NCBI RefSeq assembly: GCF_024764835.1
Contig: NZ_JALIGE010000065.1
Coordinates: 28,027-92,026 of the forward strand
DNA from: Scandinavium hiltneri
GTDB lineage: Bacteria; Pseudomonadota; Gammaproteobacteria; Enterobacterales; Enterobacteriaceae
Direction: 5' to 3'
DNA: 64,000 nt
This document shows positions 43,706 to 52,545 of the stretch, piece by piece (positions within the stretch are counted from its first letter, which is position 1; the number at the start of each line of letters is the position of its first letter). The notes under the pieces are model-generated. The model had not been told where the DNA came from. It did not search any database and worked only from the letters and a program-made list of their open reading frames with translations. The position numbers and the translations under genes were made by a program.

Positions 43706-44157
43706 CTACTTTTTCAAGTCCAACTCTCTCTGAAGACGATCTGCAAGAAATCCAGGAAGTCCTCGATATTCCGCTGTCCGGCTCTGCTGATCTATTGACT
43801 GCCGCCGATCTCTGCGCCACGTTCGTTAGCGTAATGGTGGAATGTGAAGATGAATATTATCGGCAGGCACTGTGTGGGCGTTTAGCGCACGCACTCACGG
43901 TACTGCGCCAACGCTGTGTAGAAGATTTACCCGAGTGGATAGTCCGTCAACTGACGACGCAAACAGCGCCGCTATCCAGCGTACCGGAGTGCTGGGAGGA
44001 TTCAGAATTTATGCTGGATTATGCGCAGGCATTAACCCTGGCGTTGAGCGGGAACACGCTTCTGGCGCGAAACGCTCAGGATCTGGTGGGTTTACTGCAC
44101 GATCTGGTGTATTTGCTGGTGGATCAGTTGAAAGCGCCGTTGATCGTCAAACAATAA
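43702..44157 (+). CDS. hypothetical protein of 151 aa, unrecognised
   Basis: ATG 43702 has GGAAG 7 nt upstream. The protein is acidic, apparently all-helical and leucine-rich, with four cysteines (about residues 39, 48, 57 and 71), a fifth further on in PECWEDSEF, and no signal peptide or membrane span. The N-terminus is Ser/Thr-rich. No family is recognised. It lies between metE and dlhH, where E. coli K-12 has no gene. The long structured leader suggests post-transcriptional control. Confidence 0.7.
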   Translation: MTTFSSPTLSEDDLQEIQEVLDIPLSGSADLLTAADLCATFVSVMVECEDEYYRQALCGRLAHALTVLRQRCVEDLPEWIVRQLTTQTAPLSSVPECWEDSEFMLDYAQALTLALSGNTLLARNAQDLVGLLHDLVYLLVDQLKAPLIVKQ

Positions 44158-44169
44158 TTCGTTGGCATT

Positions 44170-44191
44170 TGCCCGGCAGCGTTGCCGGGCA
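44170..44191. repeat. REP-like hairpin after the orphan gene
   Basis: TGCCCGGCA and TGCCGGGCA pair over 9 bp with loop GCGT, 13 nt past the orphan stop and 13 nt before the convergent dlhH stop. No T run; serves as a transcript end or stabiliser for both. Confidence 0.65.
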
Positions 44192-44203
44192 GTCTGAAAA
44201 TCG

Positions 44204-45013
44204 TTATCCCTTCTTCCCGCCGTACTGCGCAAACCACGCCAGCATACGCTGCCAGCCATCTTTGGCGGACTCTTCGTGATAGCTCGAGCGATAGTCGGCG
44301 TTAAATGCGTGTCCGGCATCAGGGTAAACAATAATATCGGCTTTGGCGTTTGCCGCCCGTAATGCCTGACGCATGGTGTCCACGCTCTCTAACGAAATAC
44401 CCGTATCCTGCCCGCCGTACAGACCCAGCACCGGCGAGGTTAAATCGATAGCGATATCGACCGGATGCTTCGGCGAATTTATCGATTTTTCGCCCACCAG
44501 TTTTCCGTACCACGCCACCGCTGCTTTCAACTGCGGATTATGCGCAGCGTACAGCCACGCGATACGTCCACCCCAGCAGAAACCGGTGACCAGCAGACGA
44601 CTGGCGTCGCCGCCGTTACGTGAAGCCCAGCTGGCAACGTGATCGAGATCGGCCAGCACCTGGGCATCCGGCACTTTCGAGACCAGGCCACTGAACAGCG
44701 TGGGGATATCGGCATAATCATTCGGATCGCCCTGACGGAAATAGAGTTCCGGCGCGATCGCCAGATAGCCTTCTACGGCCAGACGTCGGCAAATATCGCG
44801 AATATGCTCATGCACGCCGAAAATTTCTTGCACCACAATCACGACCGGCAACGGGCCATCGGCATTTTTCGGGCGAGCGTGAAACGCAGGCATATTTTCA
44901 CCCTGCGACGGAATAGAGGTTTCACCCGCGATGATGGCGTCTTCAGGTGTCAGAATTGAGGTTGATGCGTGCGGTTCTGCAGCCGGTGCAAAGCCGGGTT
45001 GTTTGTTGGTCAT
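44204..45013 (-). CDS. dlhH: dienelactone hydrolase family protein
   Basis: Also ysgA; 269 aa, alpha/beta hydrolase. The nucleophile motif is VTGFCWGGR with a cysteine, as in dienelactone hydrolase; the catalytic Asp is in LGLYGGQD and the His in YPDAGHAFNADYR. The start is ATG 45013 (MTNKQPGFA) with GGAGA 6 nt upstream; the frame extends further but without family match. Substrate in enterobacteria is unknown. Divergent from udp. Confidence 0.93.
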   Translation of the reverse strand: MTNKQPGFAPAAEPHASTSILTPEDAIIAGETSIPSQGENMPAFHARPKNADGPLPVVIVVQEIFGVHEHIRDICRRLAVEGYLAIAPELYFRQGDPNDYADIPTLFSGLVSKVPDAQVLADLDHVASWASRNGGDASRLLVTGFCWGGRIAWLYAAHNPQLKAAVAWYGKLVGEKSINSPKHPVDIAIDLTSPVLGLYGGQDTGISLESVDTMRQALRAANAKADIIVYPDAGHAFNADYRSSYHEESAKDGWQRMLAWFAQYGGKKG

Positions 45014-45127
45014 GGCATTCTCCGTCCCATCCATTAGCGCAAAGGTAAATATAGCCCGCAGGTTAACAATTCACAGTGCCAGAAAACGGCTATCTTATGT
45101 GCAGTGGTTATCGTTATCACTTGTTAA

Positions 45128-45143
45128 TGTGATGTAAATCACT
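45128..45143 (+). promoter_or_regulatory. CRP site 2 (distal) of udp
   Basis: TGTGA-N6-TCACT, 9 of 10 consensus positions. Its centre is 52 bp upstream of the proximal site, the spacing of CytR-CRP promoters, with CytR expected between the two. Confidence 0.85.
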
Positions 45144-45179
45144 TTTTATAAGAAATTCAATGCAAACTTTTTCATTCAT

Positions 45180-45195
45180 AGTGACTGATGTCACT
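45180..45195 (+). promoter_or_regulatory. CRP site 1 (proximal) of udp
   Basis: AGTGA-N6-TCACT. If it sits at -41.5 the transcript starts near 45229, with TAAAGT (45217-45222) as the -10. Together with the distal site it matches the architecture of E. coli udp (activated by CRP, repressed by CytR). Confidence 0.82.
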
Positions 45196-45267
45196 AAAAT
45201 GTGTCCAAAGCTTCGGTAAAGTGCGTTTTTGCTTCTGCTGACAACTCGACCCAGAGAGGAGTTTTTT

Positions 45268-46029
45268 ATGTCTACGTCTGATGTTTTTCATCTCGGCCTC
45301 ACCAAGAACGATTTACAAGGGGCAACGCTCGCTATCGTCCCGGGCGATCCGGAGCGTGTGGAAAAGATCGCCGCGCTGATGGACAAGCCGGTTAAGCTGG
45401 CATCACATCGTGAATTCACCTCCTGGCGTGCAGAGCTGGATGGCAAAGCGGTCATCGTGTGTTCCACCGGTATCGGTGGCCCATCCACCTCTATCGCGGT
45501 TGAAGAACTGGCCCAACTGGGCATTCGTACTTTCCTGCGCGTGGGCACCACCGGCGCAATTCAGCCAAACATCAGCGTCGGTGATGTGCTGGTGACCACC
45601 GCATCCGTACGTCTTGACGGCGCAAGCCTGCATTTCGCGCCGATGGAATACCCAGCTGTCGCTGATTTCGCCTGTACCACCGCACTGGTGGACGCGGCTA
45701 AATCTGTCGGCGCCACAACGCATATCGGTGTAACCGCCTCTTCCGACACCTTCTACCCAGGCCAGGAACGCTACGACACCTTCTCCGGCCGCGTCGTTAA
45801 CCGTTATAAAGGTTCGATGGAAGAGTGGCAGTCGATGGGCGTGATGAACTATGAAATGGAATCTGCCACCCTGCTGACCATGTGTTCCAGCCAGGGCTTG
45901 CGCGCGGGTATGGTTGCGGGCGTCATTGTCAACCGCACCCAGCAAGAAATCCCGAACGCGGAAACCATGAAGAAAACCGAAAGCCACGCGGTGAAAATCG
46001 TGGTCGAAGCGGCACGCCGCCTGCTGTAA
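45268..46029 (+). CDS. udp: uridine phosphorylase
   Basis: 253 aa, the same length as E. coli. Cleaves uridine to uracil and ribose-1-phosphate; hexameric NP-I family. Phosphate-site residues are visible in VPGDPERV (N-terminus) and GTTGAIQ; NYEMESATL holds the ribose-binding Met and Glu. ATG 45268 (MSTSDVFHLGL) has GAGAGGAG upstream; the longer frame from 45229 is not used. Followed by a terminator at 46044. Confidence 0.97.
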   Translation: MSTSDVFHLGLTKNDLQGATLAIVPGDPERVEKIAALMDKPVKLASHREFTSWRAELDGKAVIVCSTGIGGPSTSIAVEELAQLGIRTFLRVGTTGAIQPNISVGDVLVTTASVRLDGASLHFAPMEYPAVADFACTTALVDAAKSVGATTHIGVTASSDTFYPGQERYDTFSGRVVNRYKGSMEEWQSMGVMNYEMESATLLTMCSSQGLRAGMVAGVIVNRTQQEIPNAETMKKTESHAVKIVVEAARRLL

Positions 46030-46043
46030 TTCCCTTCACGACG

Positions 46044-46073
46044 AAAAAGGCCGACGCGTTCGGCCTTTTTTAT
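46044..46073 (+). terminator. udp terminator
   Basis: AAAAAGGCCGA and TCGGCCTTTTT (46044-46054, 46060-46070), an 11-bp stem with A and T flanks. Confidence 0.9.
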
Positions 46074-46178
46074 TTTGCGTACATCCTCGCAGGAAAACCC
46101 TTTTCAGCTGGACATTTATACAGCACACTTAACAATAAGATTCTGTTGTGCCGATAAGTTGTTGAAGCAGGGGGAAGG

Positions 46179-47630
46179 GTGGACATCTCAATCATATTAA
46201 GCGCAGTGGCAGCACTGGTTGTCGGGGTGGCGTTTGGCTGGTTAGCCAGTAAATCCCATGCCGACCGGCTGCGTGCCGATTTCATTGAAGAGCGGCATGA
46301 GCTCGACATTGAACTCAACGCGGCGAAGCAGCAGCTGGCGCAAAATGCCCATTGGCGCAGCGAGTGTGAACTGCTGAATAACGAGCTGCGCAGCCTGCGG
46401 GAAATTAACACCTCGCTGGAAGCCGATCTGCGCGAAGTCAGCACCCGCCTGGAATCCACACAGCTGCACGCGGAAGACAAAATTCGCCAGATGGTGAACA
46501 GCGAGCAGCGTCTGAGCGAGCAGTTTGAAAACCTCGCCAACCGTATTTTTGAGCACAGCAATCGCCGGGTGGATGAACAGAACCGCCAGAGCCTGCACGG
46601 CCTGCTGACGCCGCTGCGCGAGCAGCTCGACGGCTTTCGTCGTCAGGTGCAGGACAGTTTCGGTAAAGAGGCGCAGGAGCGGCACACGCTGGCCCATGAA
46701 ATTCGTAATCTGCAGCAGCTGAATGCGCAGATGACCCAGGAAGCGGTCAACCTGACTAAGGCGCTAAAAGGCGATAACAAAACTCAGGGCAACTGGGGAG
46801 AAGTGGTGCTCACCCGCGTGCTGGAAGCCTCTGGCCTGCGCGAAGGCCATGAATACCAGACCCAGGTCAGTATCGAAACCGACACCCGCGCCCGTATGCA
46901 GCCCGATGTGATCGTCCGTCTGCCGCAGGGTAAAGACGTGGTGATCGACGCCAAAATGACCCTTGTGGCCTACGAGCGATACTTCAACGCCGACGATGAT
47001 TACACCCGCGAAGCCGCGCTGCAGGAGCATATTGCCTCGGTGCGAAACCATATTCGCCTGTTGGGCCGCAAAGATTATCAACAGCTACCGGGCCTGCGTT
47101 CTCTGGACTACGTGCTGATGTTCATTCCTGTTGAACCCGCATTTTTGTTGGCCCTCGACCGACAGCCAGAGCTCATTACCGAAGCGCTGAAAAACAATAT
47201 TATGCTGGTCAGCCCGACCACGCTGCTGGTGGCCTTGCGCACCATTGCCAATCTCTGGCGCTACGAGCACCAGAGCCGCAATGCCCAGCAGATAGCCGAT
47301 CGCGCCAGTCGTCTGTACGACAAAATGCGCCTGTTTGTTGATGATATGTCTGCTATTGGGCAGGGGTTGGATAAAGCGCAGGACAACTATCGCCAGGCAA
47401 TGAAAAAACTCGCATCCGGTCGCGGAAATCTTCTGGCGCAGGCCGAATCATTCCGTGGCTTAGGTGTTGAGGTGAAACGAGAAATTAACCCCGATTTGGT
47501 GGAGCAAGCCACCGAGCAGGAGGCGAATTTTGCGCTCGACGACAGCCCATTTGATGAAAACGAAGCGCGCGTCTCGACCTCTGACGAACCTTCTGAAACT
47601 GAGCTTTCTCGCGTTTCTCAGCGCGGTTGA
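46179..47630 (+). CDS. rmuC: DNA recombination protein RmuC
   Basis: 483 aa. One N-terminal membrane helix (residues about 4-20), a long coiled coil (about 25-150, heptads rich in L, E, Q and R) and a RmuC nuclease-like domain (GNWGEVVLTRVLEASGL, VIDAKMTLVAYERYF, RNHIRLLGRKDYQQL). Limits recombination at inverted repeats. The start is GTG 46179 after GGGGGAAG. The acidic C-terminal tail differs in length from E. coli. Confidence 0.94.
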   Translation: MDISIILSAVAALVVGVAFGWLASKSHADRLRADFIEERHELDIELNAAKQQLAQNAHWRSECELLNNELRSLREINTSLEADLREVSTRLESTQLHAEDKIRQMVNSEQRLSEQFENLANRIFEHSNRRVDEQNRQSLHGLLTPLREQLDGFRRQVQDSFGKEAQERHTLAHEIRNLQQLNAQMTQEAVNLTKALKGDNKTQGNWGEVVLTRVLEASGLREGHEYQTQVSIETDTRARMQPDVIVRLPQGKDVVIDAKMTLVAYERYFNADDDYTREAALQEHIASVRNHIRLLGRKDYQQLPGLRSLDYVLMFIPVEPAFLLALDRQPELITEALKNNIMLVSPTTLLVALRTIANLWRYEHQSRNAQQIADRASRLYDKMRLFVDDMSAIGQGLDKAQDNYRQAMKKLASGRGNLLAQAESFRGLGVEVKREINPDLVEQATEQEANFALDDSPFDENEARVSTSDEPSETELSRVSQRG

Positions 47631-47696
47631 GGCATAGGGGAAATGCGCCCAATCTGTTACACTCGCAGAACATTTTCTTGATAGGCAGACATTGAG

Positions 47697-48452
47697 ATGG
47701 TTGAGGATTCACAAGAAACGACGCACTTTGGCTTCCAGACTGTAGCCAAATCGCAGAAAGAGGACATGGTGGCGCATGTATTCCATTCTGTTGCCGCTAA
47801 GTATGATGTCATGAACGACCTGATGTCGTTTGGTATCCATCGCTTGTGGAAGCGCTTTACCATTGACTGCAGCGGCGTTCGTCGCGGGCAAAAAGTGCTG
47901 GATTTAGCCGGAGGCACCGGCGACCTGACGGCGAAATTCTCCCGTCTGGTTGGCGAAACCGGCAGCGTCGTACTGGCTGATATCAACGAATCAATGCTCA
48001 AAATGGGCCGCGAAAAGCTGCGTAATATCGGCGTGGTCGGGAACGTGGAATACGTTCAGGCAAACGCAGAAGCGCTGCCCTTCCCGGACAATACCTTTGA
48101 CTGCATCACCATCTCCTTTGGCCTGCGTAACGTCACCGATAAAGAAAAAGCGCTGCGCTCGATGTACCGCGTGCTGAAGCCGGGCGGACGTCTGCTGGTT
48201 CTGGAATTCTCCAAACCCATTCTCGATCCACTGAGCAAAGCCTACGACGCTTACTCATTCCACGTGCTGCCGCGTGTGGGAGAGATGGTCGCAAAAGACG
48301 GTGAGAGCTACCGCTATCTGGCGGAATCCATCCGTATGCACCCCGATCAGGACACCCTGAAAGCGATGATGCAGGATGCCGGTTTTGACAGCGTGGATTA
48401 CTACAATCTGACGGCGGGTATCGTCGCGCTGCATCGCGGTTATAAGTTCTGA
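47697..48452 (+). CDS. ubiE: ubiquinone/menaquinone C-methyltransferase
   Basis: 251 aa, the same length as E. coli. SAM-dependent methylation of demethylmenaquinone and 2-methoxy-6-polyprenyl-benzoquinol. SAM motif I VLDLAGGTGDLT (about residues 66-77), motif II ALPFPDNTFDCITISFGLRNV and motif III LKPGGRLLVLEFSK are visible. First gene of ubiE-ubiJ-ubiB. Confidence 0.97.
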   Translation: MVEDSQETTHFGFQTVAKSQKEDMVAHVFHSVAAKYDVMNDLMSFGIHRLWKRFTIDCSGVRRGQKVLDLAGGTGDLTAKFSRLVGETGSVVLADINESMLKMGREKLRNIGVVGNVEYVQANAEALPFPDNTFDCITISFGLRNVTDKEKALRSMYRVLKPGGRLLVLEFSKPILDPLSKAYDAYSFHVLPRVGEMVAKDGESYRYLAESIRMHPDQDTLKAMMQDAGFDSVDYYNLTAGIVALHRGYKF

Positions 48453-48464
48453 CAGGAGTACGCC

Positions 48465-49070
48465 ATGCCTTTTCAACCTTTAGTCACCGCGGGCATTGAA
48501 GGTGCGCTCAATACCTTTTTATGGCGTGAGCGCGCGTTAAAACCTGCCCGTCAGCGTCTGCTGGGCAAGGTGCTGCGCGTTGAGCTGAAAGAGTTCACAT
48601 CGCCGCTGGTGCTGGCCTTTAGCGAGCAGCAGATTGACGTGCTGGGCGCGTGGGAAGGCGAGGCGGATTGCACGGTAAGTACCCGCCTTAGCGTGTTGCC
48701 GCAGTTACGCAACCGTCAGCAGTTAACCACCCTGATTCGTTCGGGCGACCTCGACGTGCTGGGCGACCTGCAGGTGGTGCAAAACGTTGTCGCGCTGGCG
48801 GATTTGGCGGAATTTGATCCTGCTGAACTGTTGGCGCCGTATACCGGCGATATCGCGGCGGAAGGCGTCAGTAAAGTGCTGCGCGGCGGCGCGAAATTCC
48901 TGCAACGCGGGCTGCAACGTCAGCAGCGTTATGTGTCTGAAGTCATTACCGAAGAGTGGCGCATGGCGCCCGGCTCGCTGGAAGTGGCCTGGTTTGCCGA
49001 AGAGAGCGACGCAGTTGCGCGCGCCGTTGAGGCATTAACCAAACGGCTGGAAAAACTGGAGGGGAAATGA
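48465..49070 (+). CDS. ubiJ: ubiquinone biosynthesis accessory factor UbiJ
   Basis: Formerly yigP; 201 aa with an N-terminal SCP2 lipid-binding domain (MPFQPLVTAGIEGALNTFLW). It scaffolds the soluble Ubi metabolon with UbiK. A charged C-terminal coiled coil (ALTKRLEKLEGK) may pair with UbiK. In E. coli the 3' part of this gene also yields the sRNA EsrE; whether that holds here is not visible. The stop overlaps ubiB by 4 nt. Confidence 0.95.
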   Translation: MPFQPLVTAGIEGALNTFLWRERALKPARQRLLGKVLRVELKEFTSPLVLAFSEQQIDVLGAWEGEADCTVSTRLSVLPQLRNRQQLTTLIRSGDLDVLGDLQVVQNVVALADLAEFDPAELLAPYTGDIAAEGVSKVLRGGAKFLQRGLQRQQRYVSEVITEEWRMAPGSLEVAWFAEESDAVARAVEALTKRLEKLEGK

Positions 49071-50707
49071 CGCCAGGGGAAATTCGGCGCCTGTATTTTA
49101 TCATCCACACCTTTTTGAGTTACGGGCTTGATGAGCTCATTCCCAAAATGCGAATCACCCTGCCGCTTCGACTCGGGCGGCGGATGTTGTTCTGGATGCC
49201 AAATCGGCACAAAGACCTGCCGCTAGGCGAGCGTTTACGCCTTGCCTTACAGGAGCTCGGCCCGGTCTGGATTAAATTCGGCCAAATGCTTTCTACCCGT
49301 CGTGATCTTTTTCCGCTTCAAATCGCCGATCAGCTGGCCATGTTGCAGGACCGCGTTGCGCCGTTTGACGGCAAACTCGCGCAGCAGCAAATCGAAAAAT
49401 CGATGGGTGATATTCCTGTTGATAGCTGGTTCGATGATTTCAGCGTTGAGCCACTGGCGTCCGCTTCTATCGCCCAGGTGCACACGGCGCGTCTGAAAGA
49501 AAACGGCAAAGAGGTGGTCATCAAGGTTATCCGCCCGGATATTCTGCCGATTATCAAAGCGGACATGAAACTGATTTACCGTCTCGCACGTTGGGTGCCG
49601 CGTTTACTGCCCGATGGCCGCCGTCTGCGTCCGCAGGAAGTGGTGCGCGAATATGAAAAAACGCTGCTTGATGAGCTGAATTTGCTGCGCGAAGCCGCCA
49701 ACGCCATCCAGCTGCGCCGCAATTTTGAAGACAGCCCGATGCTCTACGTCCCGGAGGTCTATTCCGACTATTGTCGTGAAGATATGCTGGTGATGGAGCG
49801 CATTTATGGCATTCCGGTGTCAGATATTGAGACCCTGGAAAAGCAGAATACCAACATGAAACTGCTTGCCGAACGCGGCGTGCAGGTGTTCTTCACTCAG
49901 GTTTTCCGCGACAGCTTCTTCCATGCCGATATGCACCCCGGCAATATTTTTGTCAGCTACGAACACCCGGAAGATCCGAAGTATATCGGCATCGACTGCG
50001 GGATTGTCGGCTCGCTGAACAAGGAAGATAAGCGCTATCTGGCTGAAAACTTTATCGCTTTCTTTAATCGTGATTACCGCAAAGTGGCGGAGCTGCACGT
50101 GGATTCTGGTTGGGTACCGCCGGACACTAACGTTGAAGAGTTTGAATTTGCGATTCGCACGGTGTGTGAACCTATCTTCGAGAAACCGCTGGCGGAGATC
50201 TCTTTCGGCCATGTTCTGCTGAATCTGTTTAACACCGCGCGCCGCTTTAATATGGAAGTTCAGCCGCAGCTTGTTTTACTTCAGAAAACACTACTTTACG
50301 TTGAGGGTGTAGGCCGTCAGCTCTATCCTCAGTTAGACTTATGGAAGACAGCGAAACCTTTCCTTGAGTCATGGATCAAAGATCAGGTCGGCCTTCCGGC
50401 GCTGGTGCGTGCGTTTAAAGAAAAAGCGCCGTTCTGGATCGAAAAAATGCCGGAAATGCCGGAACTGATTTACGACAGTTTGCGCCAGGGCAAAAGTCTC
50501 CAGCGAAGCATTGATAAAATCGCCCGCGACATGGAGTCCGGTCATACCCGACGGGGGCAATCCCGTTATCTGTTCGGCGTGGGTGCCGTATTCATGCTTA
50601 GCGGAACCCTGTTGTTGATTACCCGTCCGGACCTCGGATTACAGCCTGCCTGGCTTATGGGCGCTGGCGTCCTGTCCTGGGTAGCTGGCTGGTTTAAAGG
50701 TCGCTGA
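49067..50707 (+). CDS. ubiB: ubiquinone biosynthesis ATPase/kinase-like protein UbiB
   Basis: 546 aa, ABC1/ADCK atypical kinase family. Motif KFGQMLSTRRD (about residues 70-80), the alanine-rich nucleotide loop PLASASIAQVH, the ion-pair lysine in VVIKVIRP, the catalytic loop HADMHPGNIFVS and metal-binding IGIDCG are in order. Two C-terminal membrane helices (about 500-540) anchor it. Needed for ubiquinone, probably for precursor extraction from the membrane. Confidence 0.96.
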   Translation: MTPGEIRRLYFIIHTFLSYGLDELIPKMRITLPLRLGRRMLFWMPNRHKDLPLGERLRLALQELGPVWIKFGQMLSTRRDLFPLQIADQLAMLQDRVAPFDGKLAQQQIEKSMGDIPVDSWFDDFSVEPLASASIAQVHTARLKENGKEVVIKVIRPDILPIIKADMKLIYRLARWVPRLLPDGRRLRPQEVVREYEKTLLDELNLLREAANAIQLRRNFEDSPMLYVPEVYSDYCREDMLVMERIYGIPVSDIETLEKQNTNMKLLAERGVQVFFTQVFRDSFFHADMHPGNIFVSYEHPEDPKYIGIDCGIVGSLNKEDKRYLAENFIAFFNRDYRKVAELHVDSGWVPPDTNVEEFEFAIRTVCEPIFEKPLAEISFGHVLLNLFNTARRFNMEVQPQLVLLQKTLLYVEGVGRQLYPQLDLWKTAKPFLESWIKDQVGLPALVRAFKEKAPFWIEKMPEMPELIYDSLRQGKSLQRSIDKIARDMESGHTRRGQSRYLFGVGAVFMLSGTLLLITRPDLGLQPAWLMGAGVLSWVAGWFKGR

Positions 50708-50783
50708 TTTTTGCATCATTAAGACGAAGGCGTGTAAGCTACACGTCAGTGAATTCACTATCATCTGACACAGAGGAACATGT

Positions 50784-51047
50784 ATGGGTGGTATCAGTAT
50801 TTGGCAGTTGTTGATTGTCGTCGTTATCGTGGTTCTGCTTTTCGGGACGAAAAAGCTGAGCTCACTGGGATCTGACCTGGGTGCGTCTATCAAGGGCTTT
50901 AAAAAAGCCATGGGTGATGAAGACGACAAACAGGAAAAGAAAGAGACATCCGCTGAAGACGCCGATTTCCCAGCGAAATCACTGTCTGAAAAGCAGGATG
51001 ACGCCAGCAAAGACGACGCAAAACGCCACGATAAAGAGCAGGTGTAA
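50784..51047 (+). CDS. tatA: Sec-independent translocase subunit TatA
   Basis: 87 aa. An N-terminal membrane helix (IWQLLIVVVIVVLLFGTKKL, residues about 6-25) with the FG hinge is followed by an amphipathic helix (GSDLGASIKGFKKAM) and a charged, disordered tail. Forms the variable-size Tat pore. First gene of tatABC. Confidence 0.96.
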   Translation: MGGISIWQLLIVVVIVVLLFGTKKLSSLGSDLGASIKGFKKAMGDEDDKQEKKETSAEDADFPAKSLSEKQDDASKDDAKRHDKEQV

Positions 51048-51050
51048 TTC

Positions 51051-51602
51051 GTGTTCGACATTGGTTTCAGTGAACTGATTCTGGTATTCGTGATTGGCCT
51101 GATTGTTCTCGGGCCAAAACGTTTGCCGGTGGCAGTAAAAACGGTGGCTGGCTGGATCCGGGCGATTCGCTCGCTGGCAACCACCGTGCAAAACGAACTG
51201 GCCCAGGAGCTTAAACTCCAGGAGTTTCAGGATAGCCTGAAGAAAGTAGAGAAGGCGAGTCTGGGCAATCTCTCGCCGGAGCTGAAGGAATCCATGGACG
51301 AGCTGCGTGATGCGGCAGAATCCATGAAGCGTTCCTACACCCAGCACGATCCTGAACGCACCAGCGACGAAGCCAATACCATCCATAATCCGGTGGTGAA
51401 AGGTAGCGAAGCACAGCGCGAAGGTGTCACGCCGGTTACGCCTGAACATCAGGCCAGTGCTGAAGTACAAGCGCCTGCCGTTTCTGCTGAAACCATCGAT
51501 AAAGTCCCGGAAACTGTTGTTTCTGAGGAGAAGATGAAAGCGCCGGTGGCTGCTGCCGCTCCGGCTTCTGAATCATCCCCTGCAACCAGCGATAAACCGT
51601 AA
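51051..51602 (+). CDS. tatB: Tat translocase subunit TatB
   Basis: 183 aa. GTG start at 51051 (VFDIGFSELILVFVIGLIVLGP), as expected for TatB, 3 nt after tatA. A membrane helix with GP hinge is followed by an amphipathic helix (LPVAVKTVAGWIRAIRSLATT) and a Pro/Ala/Glu-rich tail. Part of the TatBC receptor for twin-arginine signals. Confidence 0.95.
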   Translation: MFDIGFSELILVFVIGLIVLGPKRLPVAVKTVAGWIRAIRSLATTVQNELAQELKLQEFQDSLKKVEKASLGNLSPELKESMDELRDAAESMKRSYTQHDPERTSDEANTIHNPVVKGSEAQREGVTPVTPEHQASAEVQAPAVSAETIDKVPETVVSEEKMKAPVAAAAPASESSPATSDKP

Positions 51603-51604
51603 AC

Positions 51605-52381
51605 ATGGGCGTAGAACAGACTCAACCGCTGATCACACATTTGATTGAGCTGCGTAAGCGCCTCATCAACTGCATCATCGCGGTATTCGTGATTTTCCTG
51701 GCGTTGGTCTATTTCGCCAACGACATATACCATCTGGTGGCCTCGCCGCTGATTAAGCAAATGCCTGCCGGTGCAACCATGATTGCCACCGATGTGGCGT
51801 CGCCATTCTTCACGCCGATTAAGCTGACCTTTATGGTCTCGGTTATCCTGTCGGCACCGGTAATCCTCTATCAGGTCTGGGCTTTCATCGCCCCGGCGCT
51901 CTATAAACACGAGCGTCGTCTGGTGGTGCCGCTACTGGTATCCAGCACGCTGCTGTTCTATATCGGTATGGCCTTCGCCTACTTCGTGGTGTTCCCGCTG
52001 GCGTTTGGTTTCCTGACGCATACCGCGCCGATCGGTGTACAGGTCTCGACGGATATCCGCAGCTACCTCGATTTTGTGATGGCGCTGTTTATGGCCTTTG
52101 GCGTGTCGTTTGAAGTCCCGGTGGCCATCGTTCTGCTGTGCTGGGTTGGCGTTACCACGCCGGATGACCTGCGCAAAAAGCGGCCGTACGTTCTGGTCGC
52201 GGCTTTCGTTATTGGCATGTTGCTGACACCGCCGGACGTGTTCTCGCAAACGCTGCTCGCCATTCCGATGTACTGCCTGTTCGAAGTGGGGGTCTTCTTC
52301 GCCCGTTTCTACACGGGTAAGCGAATGTCGCGTGACGATGACGCCGCAGCGGAAGAAGATGCTGCCGAGAAAGAAGAGTAA
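51605..52381 (+). CDS. tatC: Tat translocase subunit TatC
   Basis: 258 aa with six membrane helices. The N-terminal LITHLIELRKRLINCI and first periplasmic region (SPLIKQMP, DVASPFFTPIKL) contain the twin-arginine signal-binding glutamates. The C-terminal acidic tail (AAAEEDAAEKEE) is typical. Followed by a hairpin at 52384. Confidence 0.96.
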   Translation: MGVEQTQPLITHLIELRKRLINCIIAVFVIFLALVYFANDIYHLVASPLIKQMPAGATMIATDVASPFFTPIKLTFMVSVILSAPVILYQVWAFIAPALYKHERRLVVPLLVSSTLLFYIGMAFAYFVVFPLAFGFLTHTAPIGVQVSTDIRSYLDFVMALFMAFGVSFEVPVAIVLLCWVGVTTPDDLRKKRPYVLVAAFVIGMLLTPPDVFSQTLLAIPMYCLFEVGVFFARFYTGKRMSRDDDAAAEEDAAEKEE

Positions 52382-52383
52382 TC

Positions 52384-52403
52384 AGCCGCCCGAAAGGGCG
52401 GTT
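52384..52403 (+). terminator. weak terminator after tatC
   Basis: AGCCGCCC-GAAA-GGGCGGTT with only a short T-rich tail (ATCTTAT). Probably partial, given tatD follows. Confidence 0.55.
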
Positions 52404-52407
52404 ATCT

Positions 52408-52534
52408 TATCCCCGTCATACTTCAAGTTGCATGTGCGTTAGCTGCGCCTGCTCACCCCAGTCACTTACTGATGTAAGCTCCTGGGGATTCTCAGGCTTG
52501 CCGCCTTCCTGCAACTCGAATTATTTAGGGGATA
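52408..52534 (-). repeat. ERIC (IRU) element, copy 4
   Basis: 127 bp from TATCCCC to GGGGATA, same orientation as copy 3. The core CACCCCAGTCACTTACTGATGTAAGCTCCTGGGGATTC-type palindrome is at 52454-52491. It ends 1 nt before the tatD ribosome binding site. Confidence 0.92.
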
Positions 52535-52545
52535 TGGGAGTCACC

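Noticed and set aside
43515..43733. Second overlapping frame (72 codons) across the structured RNA
   Set aside because: Runs into the orphan gene in another frame; best explained by the RNA structure constraining sequence.
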